Shown piece after piece: positions 36,159-48,987 of a stretch of DNA of 64,000 nucleotides. The stretch lies in NCBI GenBank assembly GCA_022813625.1, contig JAKLMB010000001.1, positions 62,001 to 126,000 on the forward strand. The letters run 5' to 3'. The notes under the pieces were generated by a model, which made no database searches, was not told the DNA's origin, and was given only the letters and a program-made list of their open reading frames with translations. This stretch comes from Aaosphaeria pasadenensis. Its lineage: Eukaryota > Ascomycota > Dothideomycetes > Pleosporales. Position numbers and translations under genes: made by a program. Numbering within the stretch: the stretch's first letter is position 1; each line of letters starts with the position of its first letter.

Positions 36159-38530
36159 GAGTAGGGGGAAGAGGGTAGCTAAATGCTGTGCAGATAGAAT
36201 GTGTTTGGTAGATGAATTGGAATTGGGTCGTGTCGCAGACGAAGACGGCGATTGGAGCAGTGAAGAGTGGTGTTAAAGCTGACTCCTTTTCTAGCAGGCG
36301 ATGAGCATAGAAGTGTCGCTGGTGACGTCCGTGTTCGACTTAAGATCGGTCGGATTGGGGGACTTTTATGGCGATTCGAAGGGGGTAGCTCAAAGAGGTT
36401 CGGAGCCAACAGGGGGGGTTAACGAAATGGGCCAATGTCTTGAGATCAATGCTCTACCAGATTTGTTTGCGATCGATGTCTTGGGGCGAAGGTGGTTCAA
36501 GAGCGTTTGAGGGAAGAGAAAGCGAGAGAGCAGAGCTTTCGATCCAGCGCAGCTACTGCCTGGGGTTGCACGAGTGATATATGCCTAGATGAGGCAAGCA
36601 CGAGCACAAGGAAGGAGGAGGCGAAAAGGGTATATCGATCGAGAGACACCGCGTCGGCTGAAGGTGACGAGTGAAGTAGGGGGGTGAGGGTGATATGAGG
36701 GTGGTACGATATAAACACAGTGCGACGATGACCACGACGTACGAATGAACGACGAGAGGGAGAATGAGAAGAGAGAGAGAGAGAGGACTGAGGGGGATTG
36801 AATAAAATGATCGGAAGACGGACAAGCGTTGAATATGAGTAGAGAGTGAATGATGGGAAGAGAAGCGAAGGAAAGGCTGGATTGTTGGTTGAGGGTATAG
36901 TAGTATAGTAGGTTGGTTGGTAGTGGTAGTGTTGAGCCCAGCCAGAATCGACGACTCTTCACTACGACTACTGGAGATTGGAACCAGATCCATGTCCATC
37001 TCAATCCCCCCCTCCACCCATGTTCATCACCCATGTCCCATGTCTCCCCTCTCATCAATCCCTCTAGTTAGTTATTCATTCTCTCTCTTCTCTTCTCCTC
37101 TCCTCTCTTCCTGCTCTCTCTCTCATTCTCTCTCGGTCTCTCCTCGTAGCCTCGTCGTTTTACCCTTGAATGAATGGGAGGCGTAGCCGGAAGGGGAAAG
37201 GTGGGAAACTTGTGTGGAACGCATGGAGCACATGCTGGTTCTGTTCTCGGCGCATGGACTGTGCTTTCCTTGCCAAGATGGTGCTAAGGGTACTAAGAGG
37301 ACTAAGGGGAAGGTGCAGGACCCAACAGGGGGGAGAGGGGGGGAAGAAAGGAAGGAGCGACTGTGCATCAAGTTACGAAAGAGAGAGAAAGTTTGTGCGG
37401 AATACATCATCGCGAAGGTTACAGAGAATGGTAGGAGGAATAGGAGGAAGACCAGAAGGAGGAGGAGGAGTGCGGATGCTCACTTCCTCTGCACCAGGGA
37501 AACGAAGAATGAGAACCATCAACAACAAACAGTACGGAGTAAACCATCCCACAATCCTATCCAACCAACTATGGTCATGCAGCATGCTCAATCATCTATC
37601 ATCAATGCTTCCTTCCTACAAACTAGGTATACTTTACGCCTAACGGACAATCTTCCCATTCCTACTCGTACTTTGACGGTATCCACAATGCTTTCTTTCT
37701 TTCACGAAACCAAAGACCCTCTTCTCTTCTCTTAGAGAGTCTTGACTTGTCACTGGCCTGCAGCGTAGGTTAGGTAGGTATACGCTGGCCGCATTATCGT
37801 CCTGCGGTTGGTAGACGATTACGAGCATGCCCTGTCCAGTGCTGTCCAGCCCTGCCCTGTGGTCCAACCGTCTCGGTACGTCCATCCTGTCCTGGAATAT
37901 AGTATTATGCCTCAAGTTTCGTTGTGTTCGCCAGCCCGCTCGCCAGCCCGCCCGCCCGTCGTCACGCCGTGCGCGGAGATGACATGTTTGCATGCTCTCT
38001 TTCTTGATTGCTTGATTGATTGCTTGCTTGCGTGACTGAGCGACATAGTGACATAGTAGCCATCCCACATCACGAATGTCACACCAATTATTGCCAACAA
38101 AACCAAATGGCACAAAACCAGTTGGCTGACCAGTAAATTGAAGGGAGGATGAGGATGATGGCAAACATTGAATGGTTCGACGATGGATGAGGACGCAACC
38201 GAGGTGAACAATGACACGGTACCCTAGGTACCCTACCTACCGTACCGTACCCGTATCTCTCTTCCATGCCAGCGGAGAAAGCGTATCTGGTCTTGTCTTC
38301 GTCAACTACCGGGTCACTGTTACGAGGAGCGGCTTGGTGTACGATGGAGGGAAGTGACAAGCTTGGAGGCGGCGCGACAAGCCGTGCACAACGCATCCAT
38401 ACCTAGGTTCAGTAGATGAGCCTGAAGGCTGCTGAGATAGATGGGAGGGAGACGAGAGACGGAGAGGAGAGAGAGATAGGAAGCGATAACCCTAATTAGC
38501 CACTCGCGCCTCTCCAGGAACAGGATAAGC

Positions 38531-38590
38531 TAAGTCAAACTAGTCCAAGCTAGTCCAAGCTAGTACAGGCTAGTCCGGTTAGTCCAGCAA
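38531..38590. repeat. Imperfect 10 bp tandem repeat (TAGTCCAAGC type)
   Basis: About six degenerate units of TAGTCCAAGC in tandem, the two best being identical neighbours at 38541-38560. The unit length is near one helical turn. Confidence 0.8.
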
Positions 38591-38726
38591 GTCGGAGCTG
38601 ACCCCCGCTGCATCCAAACGGGTTAGACACGCGGCTTGAGGTCTAGAATTTACAGACAGGGACAGACAGAGTAAACAAGAGAGAGAGAGAGAGAGAGAGG
38701 AAAGAGAAATCAAAGAAGGAGAATGA

Positions 38727-38744
38727 TACGGAGAGTACTCCGTA
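38727..38744. repeat. Inverted repeat TACGGAG/CTCCGTA
   Basis: TACGGAG at 38727-38733 and its exact reverse complement CTCCGTA at 38738-38744 flank four bases. It includes one copy of the dispersed TACTCCGTA motif. Confidence 0.85.
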
Positions 38745-40414
38745 CAGGACAGTCTGGTACGGCATGGCATTGCACAGTATGTACACAGTATGAGACGGCA
38801 GAGTAGAGTATTCCTTAAGAGTGCGCGCATTAAAACGTCAAGATGATCATCATCATTAACTATGGATATTGCACAAACCAAAGTAGAGATCCCCAACACC
38901 AACCACAACCACAGCCACGAGTAATGAACGAAGGCTTCACTATGGGAGCTTAGCTTAGCTTAGCACTTCCCCCTTCTGCACCAATTGGTGGCAAAAGGAC
39001 TTGGCTTCTTTTCTCTTGTCTGTCTCTCTCGTCTCATCCTCTCTTCTCTCGTGAGTCTCGTCTCTCACGCATTAACGTAACTATTGTTCTTCGTTGAATC
39101 TTTTCGTCGATGATCCAGTCCAGTCCGGCCCAGCCCAGCCCAGTCTGCTCTCCGTAACTCACACATACGCACATACATACGCGCACACGATGCACACACG
39201 ATGCACACTCATAGCACACAGCGCCAGCGCCAACGCCAACGCCAACAACCACAGTCCGAACCAAACCAAACGAATCGAAACAAACCATCAGCCGCGCACA
39301 ATAATCAAGGAAAGGAAGGTTACCCTTTCTTACCCTTCCCTTCCCTTCGGCCCCTCCCCTCCCCTCCCCTCCTCATCCTCCCTCTGCGTTGCCTTGTTCT
39401 TTTCTTATCCGACGTGACCATGCAATCAATCCCACCACCACCCCGCTGGCTCGTCTCGTCTCGTCTCGTCCCGCCTCCCATCCCATTCCTGTGTTCCTCC
39501 TACTTCCTTCCTATCAGGTATCCATCCATCTATCATCAATTACCACTTTCAGTAGCACCCTCATGCAAGTAATCAATCCATCTCTGCTTCCCCCCAACAC
39601 GGCCCAGGGGTTCCACCACCGCGTATCTTGATTAGCCATATTCATCTCTACGTCGTGATTGGGGGGATAACAGCGCCCATCTACCTAGGTCTTTTCCTAG
39701 ACAGTTACTTACTAAGTACCTGGGTACAAGGTAGTCAATTGGTCCACTCGTGCTCGTGCTCGTGCTACTGGTATGCCGCCACAGGTACTGCGTGAACGTT
39801 CAAAAGCATCTGTCTGTAGGTATCCTTGGTGAACAGTATTCACAGTCGTCTTTCTGCCTTGATGTACTTCTATTATATGCATATGTACCGTTTTGATCTT
39901 TTCATCTTCTTCTTTCTTTCGCTTCTTGGTCGCTGGCCCCTCCCAAAATTGGGGGCAGACTAAGTGACCTAAGCCCCCCAAAGACCGCGTACCTCAGTAG
40001 GGTACTTACGACAGCAGCCACCTCATACGAGTATATGTACAGTAGTGTGGCAAAGTACCACGCGGTCCCCCAAACAGTGACCATGACTATGACCATGTCC
40101 ATGACCATGCAGTAATGAAAAAAACATAAAGGAAAATATGATGACGTCGGAGAGCTCAAATGCCGTCGCTGAAAGGATCAGAAAAGAAACAAAAAAAGAG
40201 AAACAGCAGCGCTGATTGAAACAGAGATCCGATGGAAGTATACCCCTCGCCCTCATCCTCCCCTCCTTCCTTCCTCCCGCTGCTCCTCCTGCTCCTGCTC
40301 CCTCGTGTTTTGAGCATTAACGGACTCCTTCCCGGACTTTTTATTTTTCCTTGAATTTCCCACCCAGGATGAAGAAGAAAAAAGAACGCCTGCAGATGAA
40401 GGAATAGAGGATTC

Positions 40415-40437
40415 GCCCAACCCAACCCAACCCTAAC
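40415..40437. repeat. CCCAA tandem units ending in CCCTAA
   Basis: Four short C-rich units (CCCAA, last one CCCTAA) lie about 140 bp beyond the transporter stop codon. Telomere-like by chance at this length. Confidence 0.7.
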
Positions 40438-40572
40438 TCTTTACAATATATCCCCGCATCGTATGCCTGCACCGAACCTAACCCGCCCCCCAGTGTATGC
40501 ACTCGTAACAACCAAGCTCAATCCACGTCTCTTTCTCTGTTTGTATGGGGCGGCCCTCTCCTCCGGCTACGT

Positions 40573-43500
40573 CTAAATGAAGTCGTCCCTCCGGATCCCA
40601 CTTCGGTCGCACATGCCGCGGAAAATACCACCAGCATCGTACAGTCGGAGTGGCGTGTCGAGCTCCGCGATGCGGCCGGCATCCATCACGCAAATGCGGT
40701 CATAGCGTATAATCGTCTTGAGACGATGGGCGATGCAGAGTAGCGTCTTTCCCTTGAAGCCCTCCACAATCGTCTGCTGGATCTTCTGGTCCGTCTCGAA
40801 ATCCACAGACGACGTCGCCTCGTCGCACACAATGATTTGGGAGCCCCGCACCAATGCGCGTGCCAGTGCCATCAATTGACGCTGGCCGAGCGAGAAGTTC
40901 AGCCCTTCCTCCTCCACCACCGAATCCAGATGGATGCGTCCCGACTTATCGTCCATGGTGGCGTCGTTGGACACGAGGTCGGCCTGCCGAAGCGCGGACC
41001 ACAGCTCCAGATCCGTGTGCTCGTTGAATGGGTCAATGTTGGACCTAATCGTACCCTTGAACAACGTGGGGTCCTGCGGGATAATGGCGAGCTTCGACCG
41101 TAAGTCGTGCAATCCAATCGTGCTGATGTCGACACCGTCAATCGTAATCGATCCACTCGAAAGCTCCACCAGCCTGAACAGCGCACTCATGATACTCGAC
41201 TTTCCTGCGCCAGTACGTCCAACCACACCAATCCTCTCGCCGGCCGCAACGTGCATGTCGAGCCCCTTCAGCACCAATGGCAACCCGTCGCGGTATCGCA
41301 TCTCGACATCCTTGAAGATGATCTCGCCATGTTCTGGCCAAGTCTTGCGCACCTCCCCCATGTGGAGCGGCGCCTCTTCCTCCAACATCGTCCCGTAGTG
41401 ATGAATCCGCTCGGTTGCGTTCATGTTGTTCTCCACCTCCGCAAGTTGTCGCACCGTGAATTGAATCATCTGTACAATGGTGAGAATATATGAGAGCACG
41501 AGTCCAGCAATACTCGGGTTGACCGAGAAACGTGATGTCACGACCAGGATACCCGTGGTGAAGACGAGCAAGATACCGATGACATCCAGTCGGACACTGA
41601 GCCAGCGCTGGTTCGCAAACGTCAGGTAGTAGGCGCTGTTCATGTCGTCAATTGAAGCACGAACCGACTTGGAGAACTGGTCCTGAAGCCCATAGGCACG
41701 AATCGTCGGAGTGCCCGTGACTGCCTCGCTGAAGCGTGCAAAGACAGTGCTGCGAAGGACAGACTCGTGTCGCTTGACCTCGCGAGCTGACGCTCGGTAG
41801 TAAGCTGCAGAAAACATGAACAGGAGGAACAGTGGGCCGAGCGCAATGGCGTAGTAGTAATAGTATGCGATGATGAGGATGAAGACAGATATGATCATGG
41901 CGAGCGTCATGAAGTACATACGGATCGCGTCGGTGAGTGTGTTATCCATGACATCGATGTCCTTGGAGAAGCGATTGGTAATTCGTCCAAGCGGCGTTGT
42001 ATCGAAGAAGGACATTGGAGCCCGGAGCACCCGGTGAATGGCTCGATGAAGCATCTTTTTGCCAGCTTCTGTTCCGTAAACCGACACTGCAATGGAGAAC
42101 CCAAACATGAAGATGGCCTGTGAAGCACCGAGAGCAGAATATACACCGATCTATAGTATGTTAGTGAACGGCCCCGACATAGGAGGATGGAGAATCTTAC
42201 ATATGTGCCTTCAGAGAACCCAAATTTGTTAGATGTCCACCATGAGAGCCACAGACTCGTCGCGATATTGGCGCCTTGGGAGAGGATGAGGAGTACAAGC
42301 ACAAGCGGCGCAACCCAAATACCACCACCAGCCTTGATATATGCCACCCAAACGCTCCATGACACACTTTTGACCGCCCTATCCTCCTCTTGCATCAAGG
42401 CAGCAGCAGGCTTCCTGCCCTTCTTCTTCTTCACGACCTTCTTTTCCTCTTCTCCTTCATCCTCGTCGTCAGCATGCTCCTTCTCTTCCTTCTTCTCTTC
42501 ATCTGCCGTCATGGTCATGAGTTGTTGGAAGCCTGCGTGATGTGCCATCAGATTGTCGAAAGTATCCACCGCCTGTATGCGCCCCTCATCCACCCAGATG
42601 ATCCTATCGCACCGGCTCAATACGTGAAGTTGGTGAGTGGCTAAGATTCGGCACTTGTCTTTGAGCAGACCGCAAATCGCGTTATCCATAATGTGACGTC
42701 CGACGTGGGCATCGACGGCAGAAAGGGGGTCGTCCATGAGAATGATGTCGGCGTCGAAGTATATGGCGCGGGCAATGTTCATTCGCTGCTTCTGGCCACC
42801 AGAAACCGTGATGCCGCGCTCGCCGATCTCAGTCTTGTCGCCATTGGGAAGCATATCCAGATCAGGTCGAAGGGCGCAAGCATCGATGACCTTATTGTAC
42901 CAAGAGCTCCTGTATGGCTTGCCGAAGACGATGTTGTCCCTGACGGTTGCGTTTTGGATCCAGGCATACTGGGGGCAGAAAGCGCGGGAAGCTCCAATGG
43001 TAACGTCACCATTTGTCTTCCTCATATCTCCGGCCAATGCTGCCAATAGCGAACTCTTACCCGAACCCACACCTCCGATGACCGCTACCAGCTCATTTCG
43101 CCCAATTGTAATATCCATGTCTTTTATCTGGAATGGCTCCTCCTCCACTGCAGTAGCGGCCGATGAGTCTGGCGGACTGGCACCGGAATCGCTCTTCTGA
43201 GATATAATGCTTGCTCTTTTGCCTCTCTTCATCTTGTCTTTGCTAGGCTTCTTCTTTGGGCCAGGACCATCCTCACCTTCCGTCGTGGGGTGGCGTTCCC
43301 AGGTGAAGCTGGCGTTCTGCAATACAATAGCATCCTTCGCCTCGTAATCCCACTTAGCATCCTCCTCCGCCTCCTCCGCCAACAGAAACTCCTGGATACG
43401 CTTGACCGATGCGTTGGCGTCGATGACCTGACCGATGACTAGGGGTAGAAAGTTCAAAGGGAGACGCAGGGAGTTGAACAAAGCCAAAGACGAGAAGACG

Positions 43501-45047
43501 GGAGCCGGGTTGAGACCGTGATCCGTCAGCGAGTAAGTAATGAAGGAAAGCATAGATGCGAAGACAGGCATGGACAATCCGACAGCCAAGATACCGTTTC
43601 GGATCGCGAGCAGGACCTGGACGCCGTGGATTTCCCTCTTTCGGATCGTGTCGACGCGCTCGAGGAAACTTGTTTCCCAGCCAAAGTACTTCACGAACCT
43701 GACGGCTTGGATGATTTCCTGGGTCAGACTCACTCGCTGGTCAGTGATCTTGTTGATTGCCATTCTCCTGTTGAACAAGGCCCTGACGGCACGGCCGAGC
43801 AGGGGCATAACAATCAACAAGAGCCCAAGACCAGAGAGGGCACTGTAGGTCAAATTGACGATGAGCAGGGCTACAGTAACGAGAATCGCAATGGGAGAAC
43901 ACCAAATCATATGGAAGAAACCACTGGCTTGATCAACGCGGTACGTATCGGTGGACATCAAATTGATGATTCTGCCATTGCCCCAGCCCTGACCGTCGCC
44001 CGACACGCCCTCCTCTACCTTTGGCGCATCTTTCGTTTTCTTTTTCAGAATCTTTTGGTACCATTTCTTCTCCTCTTCTGACCCAGGTTTGACATCTGGA
44101 GGTGGTGCTTCTATGATCGCCTTTCCGCCGGCTTTGGCTCTGCCTGACAATTTCATGGCCTTGTCGAAAATGATGGCAATGAGTACTGCTCTGGCCTGTC
44201 CGCCTACCATCATTCCACGGTACATGAAATGATTGGTTGCCACGCTCTGGAAGAATTGCATTGCTGTGATTCCGATGACAAGGCCGATTCCTTCTCCAAT
44301 ATTGGGTTCCGGTTGGTCGCTATGTTGCGCAATGTAGGCCTTCAAGGCAAAGTTGATGAGAAAGCGGAGTACGAATGGGGCGATCGCCTGGATGACACTG
44401 GCAGTCAATTGGCAAAGACCGCCAATAATGAATTCCCACTTGAAGGTGTCGAACATGGCTCCGAGCAATGGTCGTTTGCCGCCAGCTTCTCTCCTCCTCT
44501 TAAAAGAAGCCTGCAGTTTTGCTACCATTACGTCTGCGCTTCGGTCTGGGTTGACAGTGTATAGATCATTCCGTTCGAGAGGACGTTTATATCCGACCTA
44601 AGTCCCAATATGTCAGTTTTGATAGCCCATAGTAAAACGAATTGAATTGCAACGTACTGTCATGAGAGGTGCCATCCATTGAAAAGTCATCATCGCAAAC
44701 CACGAAGCATTGTATTCAGGGCAGACGACCCGTTCCTTTGGAACAGGCGGTTTGGGACCCCATTTGAGTGGGTTTACTCGTTTGTACCACCTTTTCTTGC
44801 CTATTGTCGAACTCCGGGTGTCAGAGACGCTCTCTGTATAATCAGAGCGCACGCTGGTAGCGCTTTGCAATCTCGACAATCGTCCAGGTACGTTGTGTTG
44901 ATCGACATTGGGTTCAAGGTCCTTTTCGGCGTCGCCTCGTAGTGGTTCGGTTACGATGGGTTCATATTGTTTCGTATTATGTACTGCGGCCTGGGGATCC
45001 TGTATACCAAGCTCCTTCTCCTTCTCATCAAGCGAAGAGCTCGACAT
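40573..45047 (-). CDS. ABCC-type multidrug transporter, YOR1-like
   Basis: Three exons, 45047-44658, 44597-42201 and 42150-40573, give 1454 residues. The order is a hydrophilic N-terminus, membrane domain 1, nucleotide-binding domain 1, membrane domain 2, nucleotide-binding domain 2, without the extra N-terminal membrane domain of long MRPs, as in YOR1 and MRP4. NBD1 has Walker A GGVGSGKSS near residue 637, signature VSGGQKQRM and Walker B ending in DDPLSAVD, so the catalytic Glu is Asp. NBD2 has Walker A GRTGAGKSS near 1239, signature FSLGQRQLM and Walker B CDEATSSVD with its Glu. This asymmetry is normal for ABCC. A charged linker (EEKKEEKEHADDEDEGEEEKK) follows NBD1. Such proteins export organic anions and drugs across the plasma or vacuolar membrane. 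The substrate is not predictable. Confidence 0.95.
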
Positions 45048-47374
45048 TGTCTGTCGTGGCAGAGTGTTAGAATGCGGAGTTATTCCGAACGCCACCGAGT
45101 AATTGGTGGAGAGACGCAGGAATAAACAAACCGGAGTAAAAGAGCAAAACCAAGAAGATCTTGCTTCCGATTAGAACCCCAAAATCGAATGTGAAAGTAG
45201 CGAGGAAAGAATAAAAAGTCTCAATCAAAATTCTTCAAGGATGGACATGAAGTCGATTTGTAAGGCAACACGGGACGCACATATTCGACGCGCATGAGCG
45301 AAGGAGGTCACCCGGGATAGATATAGCTCCGAGGCCTCTGATGGCAACTCTCGATAAATGGTGAGGTCAAGAGTCAGACTAAAGCTCGGTTACAAGTGCG
45401 GACTTAAGGACGGCCAATAAACAGAAGTCCCTTTACGGTGCCTCGTAGGGGCATTAATGGGGGGTTGCCTAAGCAAAGAAGAATGTTCTAACTCTGCGTT
45501 GTTTGGGCGGAGGTTCGTCTCGCCCGACCCCCGACGGGTCATTACGAAAAGGATATACGAAGTCTCCACGCCTTCATTTCACATACAAGATACAGGTCAG
45601 ATCCATCATCCGCCCTTGCTATCGTGGTGTGAAGGGCGCTTGATCACTCCATCTGAGGGAAAGTCGAAATGCGGCAGAAACATTTCAAAGGCTCCAGTCT
45701 GCATCCTAGCACAGATCTTTTTTTTTCGAACTGCATCGTCTACTCGTGTTGTACGACACAGGCAGATAGAAGGTACGCTCGGAAAGTGGTTGTGCAATCT
45801 AAATGTCGATTGCTCGTAAAACCGTATAGCATCGTGACCGTAACATCGGTAACAACGTCCCGAAGCGCTAAGGCGTTTTCTTATCAAAGGATACCTCTGC
45901 TAGCATTGAAAGCAAAGTTCTGCATCTCTGCACAGTGGGCCTTGGGTCTCGGAAAGTCGAGTAAACTTATTATTACTCGAATGTTGTGAACGCCACTGAG
46001 CAAAGTCGGCACCGAGTCGCATAGTATCACTCTTGGTATTCTGGAAGTTGGTGGCATTTTCTTCCATGCAAGATCGAGTTTAACATGCGATCCTTGCTTT
46101 ACCATGTTGCCCATCTCCCGGCTTGGTAGTATCGTATACGTCCCGATCCAATCAGAAAGATGCGACAATGTTGTTCTTCAGTAGAGTAGACGGCGGATTT
46201 TGCTGTATGCATGCATCGAAACTGTTTGATTGTCTTTCAGCCACATCTTCCGAGTTACCGCTCGCTCCTGTGCCCACATTCCGAACGTCTGAACGATCCA
46301 TGGTAGTCAGGTCCTCTCTTCCCGTTCCCCATATGCTATCGTTAGGCTGCTGGCTGCCTGTCACTAGGCAGCCAAGCACGTACCCAATGCTTCTGCGAAC
46401 TGTAAGCGCTTTTTCGGTCGCTACCCGATCTTCTCTGGACGGAAGTTCTGAATTTCCTCAATAGGCAGCGCGCTGACGTGGACTATTGGTTGGTGGAGAG
46501 AGCAATTGTGAGGTAGAAAGTAATCACTACCAGGAACCAGTCATGCGTGGGTAGTGCCGAACGAAAGCGGCGGACGAGTTCCTGAGCTGTCGGAGGTTAT
46601 AAACCTCCGAGCTTTTGATACCTCGACTGGTCATCCTGCCTTGTAGCTTCGCACTCCAGGCGCGAAATAGAAGTTTGCTTAGTATGATCATCGAGTACAG
46701 ACGGTCGCCGAGCTGTATGTGACTCACGTCAACTACAGTCAAAGAGAATGCAACGTGTAGTATGGTGTGGGGTATCGGAACTGCAAGAGGCACGTACGTA
46801 GAGGCAATTTCAAAGCCATGTATTTCCACACAATGATGACATATTCGGAGTTCACGTTGATCTACGAAACAGAATGTTGGAAGTAGGGTTACCAGAAATC
46901 GAACAAGGCACAGATTGGAGCGACAGGACTTCTATTAAGTACACTATGCCAGCCATCCCTTATGCTCCTACCGTTCTGGAGGGCTCACGGACAGAAACGC
47001 TCAAGATAGGCAAGTGCGACCATTTATCTGTAAGCGAACAATTGCACAACTGGTCATCCATCTGTCGTCAACGCTACTTCCCTTATCACAAGTCACTGAT
47101 TCACATGTCGACAAGCGAGGAAAGTCTCAGACGATGCAAAGTGCTTTTATGTTATCGTCTCAGCGATTGCATCTACCTTGTCTTCAAGATATCTAGGTAA
47201 TCATGCTATTTTGGAACGGTGGCAGCAACGAACAACAAATGCGCACACGTAGCCGGTAGGTATCAATGGAATCCGGTATGTCCGGCGCATCATATGATTA
47301 CCTCAAGCCCCGAAACGCCAATACTATCGTAAAGTAAGACCTGATCATGAGAAACATATTCGAAGAGGAAATGT
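45048..47374. other. Intergenic region upstream of ABC transporter gene
   Basis: About 2.3 kb holding the transporter promoter and the 3' end of the aminotransferase gene. Frames are all below 125 codons and overlap. Base composition is more even than in the repeat-rich spacers. I see no gene, RNA or mobile element. Confidence 0.5.
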
Positions 47375-48987
47375 TCAGTTTTCCACACCAATGTGGACGT
47401 TCTTCTCGCCGGCTGGTAACACCTCCTCCTCCCTCTTACCCTTGAGGTCGGGTAGCTCCTCGATAGCCTCCTTGATGATCGAGAGAGCTGATTCGATTTG
47501 CTCGTCGGTAATGACCAGTGGAGGTGCCAGACGAATGATGTTCTGGTGGGTTGGTTTTGCCTACACAATTAGATCAGTCGACGTCGACAAGGCAGATTTT
47601 ATCGTAAAGGCTATTCTTACCAGCAAACCCTTCTCCTTGAAGAGCATGCAGAGATCCCAAGCACTGTGACCATTGGTGAGGCTTTCGTCAATGACGATGG
47701 CGTTCAAAAGGCCCTTGCCGCGGATCGTTTGGATCATTGGATTGTTGATCTTCTTCAGTCCCTCGCGGAAGAGTTGACCGGCCTTCTCGGCACGTTCAAC
47801 CATATTCTCCTCCTGGATGAGTTCCAATGCCCGAATGGCCACTGCAGAGCCCAACGGGTTGCCACCGTAGGTCGAGCCATGGGTACCGGGTTCAATGGTA
47901 AGCATGACCTCCTTCGCACCGAGGACGCAAGAGACTGGGTACATGCCGCCCGAGATAGCCTTTCCGAGGAGAACGAGGTCTGGCTTGATCCCGCTCCATT
48001 CGTGGCAGAGCATCTTACCGGTACGCGCGATTCCGGTCTGTATCTCGTCACAGATGAGAAGGACGTTATGCTTCTCGCACAATGCCTTGACTTCACGGAG
48101 GTAGCTGTCGTCGGGCACGACAATGCCAGCCTCGCCCTGAATTGGCTCTACGAGGAAAGCAGCGGTATTCTTGCCGTGCTGTTCAAGCAACTCACGCACG
48201 TCATCAACGTTATTGTACCTGATCTCCTTACCAGTGGAAGGGTTTACACTTCCGATGTTGGGGAGGTACGGGCCATAGTTGTCACGAGACTCTGGGTCAG
48301 TCGACATGGTAATGGCGGCGAACTGTTGGTTGATCTTGCGTTAGCCGGGGTTCGGGAGATAAGTACGACCTGGAACATGTGCTTACTGTTCGTCCGTGGA
48401 AGTTCTCTTGCACAGAGAAAACTAGAGCTTCGTTGTGCGGAATTCCCTTCACCTTGTATCCCCATTTCCGCGCAATCTTCACGGCAGTCTCGACAGCTTC
48501 CGCTCCCGTATTCATGGGCAAGACCATGTCGAAGCCGAGAGTCTCGGTGACATACTTGGCGAAGCGTGGGAAGACATCGTTGTAGAATGCGCGACTGCTG
48601 AGGGTCAATCGTGATGCCTGCTCAGTCAATGCCTTGACTAGCTCGGGGTGGCAATGGCCTTGGTTCACGGCGCTGTATGCGGAGAGGAAATCGAGGTAGT
48701 GTTTGCCTTCGGGATCCCACACTGAGACTCCGCTTGCTCGAGAGAATACTAGAAGATATTAGCTTTGGGAGCGGGCAAGCACCGAAACGTGTGAACGTAC
48801 CAATGGGCAATGGGTGGTAGTTGTGTGCGGCGTAGTGGTGCTCATCGGTGTAGGCTTCTTGCGATGATGTGGCATGATACTTGGAGGCGTCTGGAGTGCC
48901 TGTTGGGTGGAAAGCGCGCGCTGTGGGCTTCAATGCAGTGCCATTGTTGGCGGCCGCAGCGCCGTTCTGAATTGCACCTGGTGCCAT
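47375..48987 (-). CDS. CAR2: Ornithine aminotransferase
   Basis: Four exons, 48987-48801, 48748-48387, 48322-47621 and 47560-47375, give 478 residues. It is a class III pyridoxal-phosphate aminotransferase: NTGAEAVETAVKIAR binds the cofactor phosphate, ENFHGRT crosses the second splice join, LICDEIQTG holds the Asp that contacts the pyridine nitrogen, and LLGKAISGG carries the Schiff-base lysine near residue 302. The enzyme turns ornithine and 2-oxoglutarate into glutamate semialdehyde and glutamate, linking arginine breakdown to proline. Ascomycete forms are usually cytosolic; here the N-terminus has Ala/Asn-rich residues before the conserved core, about 30 more than usual, and no clear mitochondrial signal. 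The start is the first ATG. Arginine induction is expected from family knowledge only. Confidence 0.95.

Larger units (their letters stand above)
36159..40572. other. Long intergenic region rich in simple repeats
   Basis: This 4.4 kb spacer holds the promoter of the tail-anchored protein and the 3' region of the ABC transporter. It contains GA-rich blocks (36480-36790, 38679-38699), two TACTCCGTA copies (37533-37541 reversed, 38736-38744) with an inverted repeat around the second, a 10 bp tandem repeat (38531-38590), hexamer-like GCCAAC units near 39222-39246, CCCTC and CTCGT runs at 39340-39480, and CCCAA units at 40415-40437. Frames of up to 174 codons overlap on both strands and are compositionally simple; I treat them as chance. 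Confidence 0.5.

Noticed and set aside
37170..37735. Overlapping plus-strand frames of 157 and 173 codons
   Set aside because: Low-complexity, purine-rich sequence, two frames open at once, no domain and no splice structure.
47666..48550. 294-codon plus-strand frame
   Set aside because: It is antisense to the ornithine aminotransferase exons and has no domain; a shadow of codon bias.
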